Assembly (NCBI GenBank): GCA_019787685.1
Contig: JAHNUO010000002.1
Span: forward strand, 1,054,001 to 1,118,000
Direction of reading: 5' to 3'
DNA from: Chiua virens
Lineage: Eukaryota; Basidiomycota; Agaricomycetes; Boletales; Boletaceae
DNA: 64,000 nucleotides
Shown piece after piece: positions 12,468 through 23,659 of the stretch. The notes beneath the pieces are model-generated. The model made no database searches. It was not told the origin of the DNA and saw only the letters and a list, made by a program, of their open reading frames with translations. Both the position numbers and the translations under genes were made by a program. How positions within the stretch are numbered: the stretch's first letter is position 1; every line of letters starts with the position of its first letter.

Positions 12468-13718
12468 CTACGCTCGTCTCGTCGCTTCGACGAGATCTTG
12501 AAACTTCACTAGTGTACCACCGAAAATGTCGAGCGAGCTTGGCCGCGGTCAACACACTTTCTTCCAGATCCAAACAAGTGACCTTACCTCCCATAAGTCA
12601 GGTCAACATTTCCACCCGAAAGTGAATCTACAAGAGCCAGATCCGACACATCTACGCATGATCAGAAACCTGTACACTTGAACCAAACGTCACTTTACGT
12701 TTTGCTCCTCCTGCATACGTGGTCGGTATTCTCACCCACTCGCCGAGCTCTGAGATCCAGATCAGTCTACGATATGCATGTCATCATAGATGGGTCACTC
12801 ACTCTGTACAAGTTCTTCGTCGATCCCTTGGCACAGGCCCTCAACATCGGCGGCGTGAATGAGAAATTCACTAGAGATCTTTGTCAGACGCTTCTGCGTA
12901 ATCAATGCCCTCTACTTGCCTACAATATTCTGACAGTATGTCGAGTGATTCTAAGCAGTCTGTTCACTGACCGGGATACGGTGGACAACCATTCTGACCC
13001 ACCTTTGCAAACCTCCATATCCGTGATGTCTTGCCATTTGTTCATCGCTACGAACCACTTATCCCCCCGCCGACGGCAGCTGTTCGTCGAGGCGGTGAGC
13101 ACCTTGCACAAGTTTTATACACATGCTGACCTCACATCTACCACGAGCCTTTCCCTTCCGACAGCTTTGGAGACGGAATCGAGCCTCTCTCGGGAGAATT
13201 TGGCTCCGGGAAAGAGATACGAGGTAACAATGATCTGAATAGAACTGAGACGGGTCACATCTCTGCACCGTGCTCACCTTACTAGCACCAGCGTCTGTCC
13301 ATTCCTTTGCATTTGCTGCCGTTATTCCGCCACCTATCTGTAAACCACCTGAAACATACCAATGAGACGAATTGCCAGTGTATATCGGGGAATTCAAGTT
13401 GAGGTCGGGACACACCTGGCCACATCTCCAATGCCTCTCTCGCGGCGTCATCATTGCTGGGTCCAAGCTTGATGATATGTCCGCCCTGCAAGTCGTGCTC
13501 TTTGTACAGACGTGCAAAATGTGCCGCGGGTTGACTGAGAACGATGAACTCACGCCATTCATGCCACATGGTCAACGCACTCACCTCCCGACAAAATTTG
13601 TCTTGAGTCTTCCTGGGTGGTCGTCCGACAAGGTACCACCAACGATCTGCTTCACTTTCCCGTCATGAAGATCAATGCATGGCCTGAACTTGCTTCGCCG
13701 TCTGTAGTCAGCCATCAT
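12468..13718 (-). CDS. HIS6: ProFAR isomerase, histidine biosynthesis
   Basis: 1-(5-phosphoribosyl)-5-[(5-phosphoribosylamino)methylideneamino]imidazole-4-carboxamide isomerase, fourth step of histidine synthesis. It has 265 residues spread over ten exons: 13718-13585, 13534-13416, 13348-13278, 13234-13131, 13079-13003, 12959-12920, 12870-12803, 12749-12699, 12651-12588, 12537-12468. Seen: the N-terminal active-site strand [34 protein letters not shown], the core [35 protein letters not shown] and C-terminal GSSLDIFGG, as expected for a TIM barrel phosphate-binding loop. Intron 6 uses a GC donor (gcaagt). The start MMADYRRR may be either adjacent ATG. An overlapping plus-strand frame of about 186 codons is a shadow. 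Confidence 0.94.
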
Positions 13719-13825
13719 TTTGCCAGTGATTCCACTTCTAGTAGTACTGCGCTGAAATCCAAATCAAGTACATATTTAGTTCATGTTTACACACAAACAG
13801 CACGATAATACACAACACGTCCGCG

Positions 13826-15880
13826 TCAGTACTCCAACGATGCTTCCATGATCCGCGTGAGATGCTCCCTTCCGTCTTCTCCGACAACATTACCGATATT
13901 GGGTGCAAGGTCCAGTACACGACGCTGAGGGATTGTGCCCTCAACAAGCGCTGGAATATCGTCTTTCGTGTAGCCCACCGCCTTCAAGCCACGGGGAACA
14001 CCAAGTCCGTCAAGGAAGCGAGCGATTGACTCATACAAATAGCATCCAAGCTCAGAATCCGGAATGCTGGTGACCGATGGATCGGTTACCGTTGTGTTGT
14101 TGAAGATCGCCAATGCTTCCCGGTGGCGGTCGGGCGATGAGGGCGCGGTAAATTGGAAGACTAGTGGGAAATAAGGATCGTCGCATCAACAAGAGTACAA
14201 AACGCACCTGCAGGACCTGTGAGTGCCACACTAGTGTACGGGCTCTAAGTGATCATGGTCAAGTATAACTGGGCTTCCTGGCGTACCTGACACCGTGAGG
14301 AATGATAGGGTGGTCGACCTGGTATCCTGGGTGCTTATATTTCGGGCCTTTCTTATTTAATCCAGAAATCTGGATCGCATTCGGCAGGGAATCAGAACAA
14401 ATTTCAATTTTGGAACTTACCGGATAGCTCATCCCATGGCACAGATGCACACCAGCATTTCCGAACCCGATACCAGCAAAGGAAGCAGCCAGTCTACAAT
14501 GCCCAAGTGAGCCTTTGAGAGGTATCGTCGAAAGAATACATACAGCATTTGACTTCTTGCTTCGTGGTCGGTACTATCTTTAGCAATTCGAGGGAGGTAC
14601 TTCACCGTGGTTCTGAGGGCCCACATGGAGAAGATGTCAGCGACTGGGTTACTCCCTTGATATGCTGGGCGCAGGATTGGGTTAGCCGGACGGGGTGTAC
14701 GTTCCGTGTAACTATTAAAGGGCGAGTGAGAGAAGTATAGACAACCAAACGTCGTTCTCACGGAATTGCGGTGTAGCTCTCCAGACTGTGGAACAGGACG
14801 TCAAGGCCCGCGCTGATGTGGAGTTCTGCTGGGCAGCTTTCAGTGTTTGCAGTATCCACCACTCCCAACACCGGTTTGAGGGCACGATTCGCAATACCAG
14901 TCTTGAACGAGCGCGAGGTAACGTCGAAGATCGCAGCTCCAGTGGTCTCAGACCCCGTCCCAGCAGTAGTAGGAACTAAATATGGGTCGGATCATCACCA
15001 ACGAAATCTACATGAGTGGTGGCACTCACCTGCAATGAGAGGTCGCAGACTTTGAGAGATGGGAAGTCCCTTTCCCACTGGAGCATTGACGAAGTCCATG
15101 AGGTCGTTGTCCTTGTAAACGGTGAACCTAACAAAGGTCAGACCGTGCCACCTGGAAAATAAAAAGATACGAACAAGTTCGCAGTTTTCGCGGTGTCGAT
15201 GACACTTCCGCCTCCAATGCTTTATGGTATGAAACTGGGAGTTAGCGCACTCGAAGGATTGTACACGATGCTCACGCAAGGAAATGACTGAAGTCATGGA
15301 GCCTTGCCCAGTCGATGGCATTTCTCCAGCTCTCTTCAGTGGGCTCAGCGACCACTTGGTCGTAGATTTCGAAGGGGAGATCCTCCTGGGATTGCAAGGA
15401 CTCAAGAGCCTAAGGAAAGGGTGGCTAAACCAACGGAAGATGCTGGGAGAACAATACTTACGACAGCCATTGGTTTGAGCTTGCCGACGATGGGATCGGT
15501 GAAAACTCCGACCTGCAGGAACAGAAATGCAAGGACGGAAAGGATAAGTGACTATGAGAATTACCTTGCGTGCTTTCATGTTCTTGAGGTCCATGCCGAC
15601 CTCACGGGTGACGCCTTCACCAAACCTGAGGTTGGACGCGGCGACCTTCAAAGGGAGATTTAGAAAGAGGAAGGGAGGTGTGTTCTGAACACACCTCGAA
15701 GGCATACTCTTTCTGGACGGCATGGACGGGTGTCGCGAACTGTCTGAGCTGGTTCAGAGCTGCGGCGCCATGAGCATGAGTATGAGAAAGGGATGAACAG
15801 CGATGGCAAGGACAAGCGGAATGTTGAGCGGTGAGGTTGATCAGCCGCAAGATGGAGTTCCTCGTCGTGGCTACGGTCAT
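13826..15880 (-). CDS. ADHFE1: Hydroxyacid-oxoacid transhydrogenase (Fe-ADH family), mitochondrial
   Basis: Iron-type alcohol dehydrogenase relative that oxidises 4-hydroxybutyrate with 2-oxoglutarate as acceptor. About 496 residues. Twelve exons: 15880-15695, 15645-15565, 15512-15462, 15409-15276, 15219-15175, 15127-15030, 14975-14762, 14711-14544, 14493-14421, 14369-14287, 14230-14208, 14160-13826. Seen: an Arg/Ser-rich N-terminus suiting mitochondrial import, nucleotide loop [20 protein letters not shown], the metal-site block [25 protein letters not shown], and a C-terminal [14 protein letters not shown]. Exon 11 is only 23 nt but is required for frame and gives [12 protein letters not shown]. 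No frame defects. Start chosen at MTVATTRNS; it faces the aspartic protease gene. Confidence 0.93.
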
Positions 15881-15996
15881 GGGGATCTGACAGAACGGAA
15901 TCGGGAATCGGAAAGGTTCAATGTGTCTAGTCACGTGGTTAATAATAAAAGTTACACAGCCACCTGTACTTTGTCGTCGCTCTTTTCTTAGTACCA
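15881..15996. promoter_or_regulatory. Short divergent promoter with CACGTG
   Basis: Only about 116 bp separate the two start codons of the transhydrogenase and aspartic protease genes. A CACGTG palindrome lies at 15932-15937, with an AT-rich taataataaa just after it. Both genes probably share this region. Confidence 0.4.
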
Positions 15997-18128
15997 ATGG
16001 CAATGACAATACCCATCCAACGAGCGCACAGACCAGCTCTGCAGCGCAGAAGTGGTTCAGCTGCGCTCTCATTCTCTCCTTCATCAGACAACACGCTCAG
16101 CAGCTTCAACTTCCTCTTCCAACAACACACTCTCCCTTAGGCATGTATACTACTTCGTCTACCCCTCCATTGGTCTCTCACTTCGTCTCCAGTGACGTGC
16201 GAGACTTGATTTATATGACCAATGTGAGTCTTTCTCTCTCGCGACAGTCGTCCCTGTCTCAGGCGCGTCACAGGTTACCATTGGAGGCGTCTGTAAGCCT
16301 TCGGATCGCGCAATGCAACCCGACACTCATATATAATCTAGCGTTTCCCGTGCAGCTTGACACAGGCTCATCTGGTAGGTTGTATTTTCTACGCCCCCAC
16401 TCATTGCCTTTCCATTCTCGTTCTTAGATCTCTGGGTAATCCCTACCGAGGGATCCATACCCAATGCAGAGACTAGTGTCAGTACAATAGTTTCGGGTCA
16501 CCTCTCTGACTTACACTGATGCTCCACCAAGTCAACTAACCTAAACCTCACCGTAAGTATCGTCAGCGACATGCCTCGCCTTATCGCTGCTGACATGGGG
16601 TAGTATGGCATTGGTTGGGCATATGGTCGAGTGGCATATGCTTTGGCAGATTTTGCAGGGTATTCTTACCGTTTCTCTCTTGAGTGTTTACAGCTTATTT
16701 TTGGGACAGTATCACCGTGCCCCAGCAAGCTTACTTGAATGTTTCATCTTCTCAGAACCCTGCATTGTCATATGGAGCAGCAGGGATCATAGGTCTTGGC
16801 TTCGATTCTCTGTCCAATATCGATCTAGCCATTAACCACACCGGATCTTCCTCTGGACGAACCTTACTCTACAACCTCTTTCACGACAACCCAAGTGAAC
16901 CCAACTTCATTGCATTTTCACTCCAAGGTACTTCAGACGATGACGGCGTCCAGGGAAGTCTTTCCGTTGGCGAAGTGGATCCCCTATATGCCAACGTGAC
17001 AAGTACAAATAAGATCCCGACGTGGCCGGTTAATTCTCCATCACGTTGGAATGTTCTTTTAGATTCGTTTATTGTTGGGACCAAAACAATCACCGTCTCG
17101 ACCACGGTCCCCGCGGCGCCGCAGAACAAGGCTGTAATCTGTCTCGACACCGGTACATCATACACGTAAGCAGCTCACCGCTTTCGCAAAGATGTGACGG
17201 TTATATTCCGCAGGTACGCGCCTACCGAGGTTTGCACAGCCATTTACGGTGGCGTTTCTGGAGCCCGATACGATTCTAGTCTTGGTCAATGGATTGTTCC
17301 GTGTGACGCCGAAATTGACATGGCCCTTCAAATCGAGTACGTTCCCCTTTTGTTTCCTGAAGCGAGACTTGTTGACAGGTTGCCAAGCGATCAGATCTTT
17401 CCCCTCCATCCGCTCGACATTACGCCCACCTCTCCGGGTGACTCAAGCACTTGTGTGGGCTCCTTCATTCCACAGAGCGTGTCTATTGGAGCTGGCCAAT
17501 TGTTCGTTCTTCCGTATATGCATGCTGTGATCCATCTGACTCCTTGTCCAGTGACTGGTTGATCGGTGATAATCTCCTCCGCTCGATCTATACACTTTAC
17601 GACTATGGCGACTTCGACTCCTCAGGGGATATGGGCAATCCCTACGTTCAGATGCTTGCTCTCGTTGATCCGGATGAAGCCTCTACCGAATTTCATAACG
17701 TTCGAGGCGGCACCCCGAACTCGAATATCACCTACAATGTCTCAAACGATGGGTCTGGATCCACCACTGTTTCGCTGTCGACAGATGTGGCTGCTGCCTT
17801 GGAAAATCTTTCCAAATTTCTACCTGCGATTCTCGGCATCATGGCGTTGAATGCCCTGGTGCTGATAGCACTGGTCATTGTGGGGATCTTCTTCCTTTGT
17901 AGACGCCGTGGAAGGAATGCTCGAGTCCGGAAGATACCTGGAAGGTCCACACCCATGCCAATGGAGGACCCCTCCGGATTTAGGGATTCCCAACCACCTG
18001 GGTCAGTTCCGCACACATACCAGCCGGTCTCAATGGCCTTAACGGAAGATACACTTTTCGCTCCCCCGTCGCCCGGTTTCAAGAATGACGCTTCAAGATT
18101 CGGGAGTCGTCCCAATTCGATTGCTTAA
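15997..18128 (+). CDS. Pepsin-like aspartic protease with C-terminal membrane anchor
   Basis: A1-family aspartic peptidase, probably in the secretory pathway or at the surface. About 531 residues. Exons: 15997-16051, 16141-16223, 16274-16292, 16342-16374, 16428-16477, 16532-16552, 16604-16659, 16710-17165, 17214-17336, 17379-17501, 17552-18128. Seen: first catalytic motif QLDTGSSDLW assembled across introns, a YGIGWAYG segment in the flap region, second catalytic motif CLDTGTSY, then FDWLIGDNLLR. Near the C-terminus a hydrophobic helix (ILGIMALNALVLIALVIVGI) is followed by a basic RRRGRNARVRK and a cytosolic tail. The 5' end is uncertain: the first in-frame ATG follows, rather than precedes, a signal-peptide-like stretch, and the first intron has two equivalent donors. 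Confidence 0.85.
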
Positions 18129-18323
18129 CTTACTGTACATAACCGAATCGCTTGTACTGAACTATCACTTACCTCAGTATTGGACTTTGAACTTGTTGCA
18201 GGGTTTTGGACGCTTCCGTTTGTTTTGTGTCACTGTCTCCTACCATTACTAGTCATTTTTTGCGACTTGGCGTATGATATGATCCATACGGTAATGGTGC
18301 TAAAACCTGGGTGAAACATACTA

Positions 18324-20072
18324 TTATACATTGCGAGGTTTACTACTTCTAGAAGCAAGGTCGAATGAGACTGCACTATCCTCTCGCATTAGCGTGGTCT
18401 GGTTGCCCAGCACAGACTTGGTAGATTTGAGGGTATACCCGAAAGTTTCAGCTACGCCCTGAGCGCGGCCTTTGAGCGAGACAAACCACTCTCGACGATC
18501 TTTAGTTCTCGGGTCATCCAACAGTTGGTTGATGACGCCCGCCAGCGCCCGTGCAAAGGATGCGCGATGATATAGTCCGGCAACCTCATCTTGCAGGAGG
18601 TTGTCAACGCCAACGTACTCTGCAAGCCAAAACGCCTGTAAGCACTTGGTGTTGTCTTTGGTCCGGAGTGCGGTACGCATGATGAAGGACATGGTCTCCA
18701 CATTTGGCGCGAAACTCCTGCCTTTGGGCTGCTTTTGTGCCCTAGGAAGTGCCTTACTCCCGGAGTCATGGAATGAATCTATTTGGATGCCCGTCATGAG
18801 CTGGAATGCCTTGAGGGCACCTTCCCAATCGGCCGTGCGGAGGCAAACCATGAGCACAAGGTGATAGGTACGCATGTCAGGGCGTAAATCGGGGATGTTG
18901 TATATAGCATCGTTCTTCAGGCACCATTCGAGGGCGTCGATAGCTTGGGAAGACTCATGAGGGGAGGCCAACATGGCGAGGGATCCGTGAGCGCGTAGAA
19001 GCTTCTGAATATGACAGTTTGCCACGCGTAAGCGCATGTCAGGCTGATCAAAATCAAAATTGTCCATGATGAGACGCATGAAATGGACGCAGAGCCTGAA
19101 TTTCTGCATTGCAAGACAAACTTGAAGGGCAGCATCAAGAGTCCAGTAGTTGAGATGTGGGGAGAGTTGGAAAGCGTCTGGGTGGTCGGGCCTTGTAAGA
19201 CCGAGATGTTGGATGATAATGTCTAGTGCAAGATTCTGGTCGGCAGGACGACCATGGGTGAGAGCCTGTATGGCTGCTGCAATGAGGCGAGAGTCGAGCT
19301 CGAAATCTGAACGCTTCTGCATGGCCTTTTCGACCTGTAGCCAGACGTATTTTGCATTGGAGGTAGCCGCGTCACGGTCAGACGTGACACCGGCGCGATC
19401 CTGGCGATCCTGGACAACAGCAATGGCACGAAGCATGGCTGTGAATACGAATCTGTCCGGGGTGTGAGGGCCGTCTTGGTCCATAGCAAAATAGATATCG
19501 AATATCTTCTGGATATCACCTGTAGCACCGAGGATCCTTATATAGATGACGAGAGGGGAGAGAGATAGTTGTTCGACGTTGTCGGGATCATGATGTCTGA
19601 CGGATTCTGTGTAGTCGAGATAGTAACGATAAAGAGCATGCGCATTAGCGAGCTGTTTAGAATGGTTTGACCAGTCAGAGACCTGGGAGAAACCCTTGAA
19701 CATGGTCACGAATGTGGTGATGTTCGGGGAAAAACCGCGTCGCTTCATCTGTATGGTACAAGGGGTGAGGAAGATCCTCAAATAGAAGTAAGAGGAACTC
19801 ACGTCGATGAATAGTGTATAGGCGAGTTGGTACTTTTTGTGGTGCATGCAGAGGGAGAGCATGGTATTCCATGCGGGGACGTTTTGAGCGTCCCTGGGCA
19901 CGGAGCGGAGGCGTTGTACAGCGGTGGCGACATTTCCGTCTGCAGAAAGCTGCTTGAGTTGTAAAGCAAGGTTATATGGACGTAGGAGTTTTGGTGGATG
20001 ACGGGGAGACGTTTGACTTGCAAAGGTACGCACAGAACGACGCAGGCTTGAAACACACCTGGTCAACATCAA
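18324..20072 (-). CDS. Pentatricopeptide-repeat protein, probably mitochondrial
   Basis: About 564 residues after removal of a 54 nt intron (exons 20072-19803 and 19748-18324). The intron has a gtgagt donor and acatacag acceptor; it is stop-free, so an unspliced form would also read through. The N-terminus (LTRCVSSLRRSVRTFASQ) is basic and hydroxylated like a mitochondrial presequence. A recognisable PPR motif includes PAWNTMLSLCMHHKKYQLAY and continues into the next helix pair after the intron; further degenerate helical repeats follow. PPR proteins bind organelle RNA, so a role in mitochondrial transcript processing or translation is inferred. No specific orthologue was recognised. Confidence 0.75.
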   Translation of the reverse strand: MMLTRCVSSLRRSVRTFASQTSPRHPPKLLRPYNLALQLKQLSADGNVATAVQRLRSVPRDAQNVPAWNTMLSLCMHHKKYQLAYTLFIDVSSSYFYLRIFLTPCTIQMKRRGFSPNITTFVTMFKGFSQVSDWSNHSKQLANAHALYRYYLDYTESVRHHDPDNVEQLSLSPLVIYIRILGATGDIQKIFDIYFAMDQDGPHTPDRFVFTAMLRAIAVVQDRQDRAGVTSDRDAATSNAKYVWLQVEKAMQKRSDFELDSRLIAAAIQALTHGRPADQNLALDIIIQHLGLTRPDHPDAFQLSPHLNYWTLDAALQVCLAMQKFRLCVHFMRLIMDNFDFDQPDMRLRVANCHIQKLLRAHGSLAMLASPHESSQAIDALEWCLKNDAIYNIPDLRPDMRTYHLVLMVCLRTADWEGALKAFQLMTGIQIDSFHDSGSKALPRAQKQPKGRSFAPNVETMSFIMRTALRTKDNTKCLQAFWLAEYVGVDNLLQDEVAGLYHRASFARALAGVINQLLDDPRTKDRREWFVSLKGRAQGVAETFGYTLKSTKSVLGNQTTLMREDSAVSFDLASRSSKPRNV

Positions 20073-20166
20073 AGGTGTTGTGGCGTTACATTACTCATCC
20101 ACTACACGTCTACTCATGCTGCCTAATCCAAGTATCATATTGAGTTTGGCTTGCTACCTTACACTG

Positions 20167-21891
20167 TCATGCTTTGTGCAGTCTTAAATCAACCCGTCTA
20201 GCTGCCAATCCAAACACAAACAGCGACATGAACGCAACTCCAACCGCGATCGGCTTCTTCAAGTGCGCTGACAACGGCACCTTGTATGAAACCTGCACTT
20301 CGTTAGACAATGCAACCGAAACACAACGCCGCTCCACGCACATAAATCATGGCAGTGTGCCTGTCAGTCAAGTCCTTGTATGTCAAAGTGACAGCTGGAC
20401 GCCCCGTCGTGTCAAGGTAGCTCACATGCGTCGAGATCGTACTCGACAATGCAGGGAAAGGTGTCGATATGTCAACTGTCGCTGTAATACTTGCTTTCAG
20501 CATCTTATACTGTGAGCCATCCGAGCTAAAACTCTTACGTTGCACCCTCGGGCAGAATAATTTTGATTTCCGCCTCGTCCACCACTGATCCTGGGACATA
20601 TGTCATGACAGGAACGCCAACGATGTACCTCCCATTCGCTGCATCCCAGCTCGCCGAGTCTTGCAGTGGTGTGTCAAATCCAAGAGTGAACGAGTAGTTC
20701 CATCCACCGAAAAGTGGGTACCTTGGGCGCATTTCCAGGATACTGTATTGAACGGCCTTGCTACCCTTGGGGACGGACGGGACGCGGCGCAGATGTGAAG
20801 TGGATACATTTCCGTTCAAGTCATAGAAGTACGCGCTAGTCACGCCGGGTGGGAGGTGTAGGGTCAAACCACTGAGTATATGCGGAGACACGCGTCCAAA
20901 GTAGTTTTGGCTCTGATACTCGAGACGGGAGAATTGCCCTTTGAGACTGAGCATGCACCGCAGCAATCAGCGGCCAGCAAATAACAGAAGATGCATACTA
21001 CATACACGGGGCCAGCATTATGGAGGTCGATCTTGTCCTCAACGTTGAGATTGGATCCCCAGTGGCTGATTTCAGCCGCCCGCCGAAGTTTCGTGATCTC
21101 CAGAACGGGGTGCCCGTAGTTGTAGTGTACAGAGACGGGCTGTTGATACTTGGAGAGGAACTCTGTCGTAGAGGTGCCCACATTGTGGTAAGGCCCGTAT
21201 GTAATGGTAGCTCCAGACTTGGTCACTGACGCTTCCCCAACGAATTCGTCTATTCCATCGGGGGTAGAGTGAGAGGGAATGTCAGCGGAGGGGGACCTGG
21301 ATAATGGCTCAATTCTACACAGTGAGAATAGCCAAATAGCACACACTTGACTTTAGTACGCTGAACGAGAGTGGTGTAAGGGCTGAGGACGAATAAGTCG
21401 GTGTCGTATTTCAAAAGTTGAGGGTCTGTCTGTGCAGCATATGCCGGGTAGGGATGTGTTGCGTGAGTCTGGGACGTTTCCAGCACAATGTTGATGGTTC
21501 CATTAACGGCGAGCTTCTTCGGCAATGTCACAGCAAACTCATGCACATCCCTTGGACAAGTCAATCTCTATCAGACGCGCATATAGACGTCGACGTACCG
21601 TGTCTCACGTTCGCCCAAGTCAACGATTTCGAGCGGTCTCGTTTGGCCCTTGACCTTGGCCTCTACCCAGCTCGTTTTTTCTTTCTCGTCCTTTCCGAGG
21701 GCGATGTGGTATATAGTTTGACCTGGTTCGAGCGCCTTGACGGCGTAAGTGGTAGTGACGTGTACGAGAGAACCACCGAGTTCAATGGAGCGCACAATGG
21801 CCGTATTTTCGAATGCTGGGCCGGCCAAAGAAAAAGAAGGAAGTAATGAGCTCGCGAGGAGCAGTGAAAATGTTTGCCAGCGCCGCAGCAT
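20167..21891 (-). CDS. OST1: Oligosaccharyltransferase alpha subunit (ribophorin I)
   Basis: ER membrane subunit of the complex that transfers N-glycans to nascent proteins. About 489 residues. Exons: 21891-21599, 21550-21347, 21296-21006, 20946-20539, 20489-20342, 20292-20167. Seen: signal peptide (LLLASSLLPSFSLAG), then EFAVTLPKKL, GATITYGPYHNV, SVHYNYGHPVLEITKL and the strongly conserved RAAEISHWGSNLNVEDKI, later VPVMTYVPGSVVDEAEIKI. The last exon codes a single membrane helix (KKPIAVGVAFMSLFVFGLAA) followed by a short basic cytosolic tail. An in-frame ATG 33 bp upstream would spoil the signal peptide, so the inner one was chosen. It lies 95 bp from the PPR gene, same strand. Confidence 0.94.
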
Positions 21892-21997
21892 CGTTTCGTG
21901 TAGTCGTGTTCTGCTTCGAGTCAAAAGCGACGTGTTAACTTTCTATATCCGGTGGCTGTGCCATTAACAATCCACTACTATAATGTGTACTAGTAGT

Positions 21998-22953
21998 CTA
22001 CCACTGCCACATCGACGCAGGGTTTCGTAGGGGAACGTTCTCGCGAACGATGCCAGCCGACACTATCCTCTTCAGCCGCACCTTACGCTTCTCTTCTTGC
22101 AGCTGCTCAAAAGTCTTGCCCGGCCGCAGTATCACGTTCAGCCGTGAATCCGGATGCACGCGTATGCCAAACTTGCCCCGTCCACGGGGTTCAAGACGCT
22201 TGAGTTGCTTCGGTCCTTTGGTCACCCAAGCCTCGGCTATGCGAACCCGTGTGTTAGCAAATGCATATTCGTAAGTGGTGATATTCATATGATACTATTG
22301 GAGGGATGTACTCACAGACGATCAATTTCAAAGGATCCATCTTCTTGTATGCGCTAGCATGGAGCTTCGCCGTAGCCAGCATGCTTTTAATGCGGCCGCT
22401 AGCCCGTTTCTCACTAAACTGCATCTGCATGATAGCATGGTCAATGGGTTTCCCAGATATTTGCTTCCCAAGCATGTTCAATTTTCTATGTGAAATCTTG
22501 AAGTTCGCCGTGGAATATTTGTGCTAGTTTGCAAATAAGGGAGCATGTCATTCACGCATGTATGGTGAAGCGTACTTCGTGCGCGGGCTGCTTGGCTCGT
22601 ATAGAGACTTGTTTTTCCTGTCTTTTCTTGGAAGTGGACTGTTCTGCCTTTGCGTCGCCCTTAGGCGCGACTTGGAATACATCCTCTTGAACAGTGGTGG
22701 CATCCGGTCCGTCCTGGTGTTTGACCACCCGTTCCGACGCTTTCTTCGGTGCGGGAGCGAATTTCTCTTGAATCCATTGCATTGGATTCCAATAGCTAGC
22801 GATAAACACGGTCAGACCACGAGACGGCAATCCTCGGACACAATGACCTACGTTCGGCGACTTTGCCAAGTTATACCGGAGGTTTCGAGGTAGGAGCGAG
22901 GCAGTCGACTGCGGGTTACATGAGTGTCTGCGAAACAAATGAGCTCGGAACAT
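21998..22953 (-). CDS. MRPL22: Mitochondrial ribosomal protein L22 (uL22m)
   Basis: Mitoribosome large-subunit protein lining the exit tunnel. 274 residues. Exons: 22953-22576, 22523-22316, 22236-21998. Seen: an Arg-rich presequence-like N-terminus (MFRAHLFRRHSCNPQ), the family core KYSTANFKISHRKLNMLGKQ, then PIDHAIMQMQFSEKRAS, and, after the second intron, EAWVTKGPKQLKRLEPRGRG with GIRVHPDSRLNVIL. The first junction is placed inside a frame that would otherwise hit a stop eight codons later; splicing there restores the conserved core exactly. A second GT-AG candidate in exon 1 (56 nt) breaks the frame and was not used. Confidence 0.92.
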
Positions 22954-23139
22954 TTAGAAGTATTCACCGCACCCACTGTGTCTGATACTTCTCGTGATTG
23001 TGTGCATGCTTGCCAGCCCGAGTGCACCAGAGATCAAAAAACAGCGTGACACTTCTAGCTGTATCACGCGCAAGCTGTCACGGTCGTGTTGTACGTCACG
23101 TTTCTGACCACAACTCTGACATTTACAACGAGCACGACA

Positions 23140-23539
23140 ATGCTCACCATCGGTACCATTCTATATGTCTCCCTCCTCTTGATAAATGCCGTGGCAGTCC
23201 TTAGTGAAGACCGGTTCCTGGCGCGGAGTGTGTTCTACTTCTTTTCTTTTTCCGCTCACTTAGGACATTCCCTTGTGCAGTCGGTTGGAGCTCAACACAA
23301 TCACAGAATCCCAACGCTGGGTTCCACCAGCCGTATGATCAGTCCGGCTATGGTTACGCACAACAGGATGTCGGAGTCAAAGTCCGCATAATAAACCTCA
23401 TCAGTGCCGTGCGCACGCTCATGCGCAGTAAGCATGTTCAACATGCTTGGAAAATCACTCCGAATGCTCATGCATACAAGTTCCCCTGATAGGATTAAAC
23501 CTAGTAGTCATCGTGTATGAACTAATTCTTGGTGGCTAA
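23140..23539 (+). CDS. YOS1: Yos1/IER3IP1 ER-Golgi transport protein
   Basis: Small integral membrane protein of the Yip1-Yif1 complex needed for COPII vesicle transport. 97 residues, usual for the family. Exons: 23140-23227, 23281-23427, 23481-23539. Seen: N-terminal helix TILYVSLLLINAVAVLSEDR, a Gly/Gln/Tyr-rich loop, VRIINLISAVRTLMRIP and a C-terminal helix LIGLNLVVIVYELIL. The last exon contributes only 19 codons and was recognised because it restores the RIPLIGLN end of the family. Divergent from MRPL22 (186 bp between starts). Confidence 0.93.
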
Positions 23540-23659
23540 TCATGCACATGGTGATTCGCCATGCCGCCCCATCATGGACATCTCACTTCGCCTAACAAAC
23601 AGTGATCAGAGCGCATGCCCCGACTGACGACATCTAAGTATGTTTCATACCTGCGCCCC

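Noticed and set aside
12678..13238. Plus-strand open frame of 186 codons
   Set aside because: It is antisense to the HIS6 exons and has no family-like sequence; HIS6 explains the region through ten phase-consistent exons.
12468..15880. HIS6 and transhydrogenase as a metabolic gene cluster
   Set aside because: Their pathways are unrelated and the surrounding genes are housekeeping; adjacency alone is not evidence.
22810..22865. Possible 56-nt GT-AG intron in MRPL22 exon 1
   Set aside because: It has a branch-site-like CTGAC, but its removal shifts the frame and destroys the following sequence; the unspliced reading is continuous.
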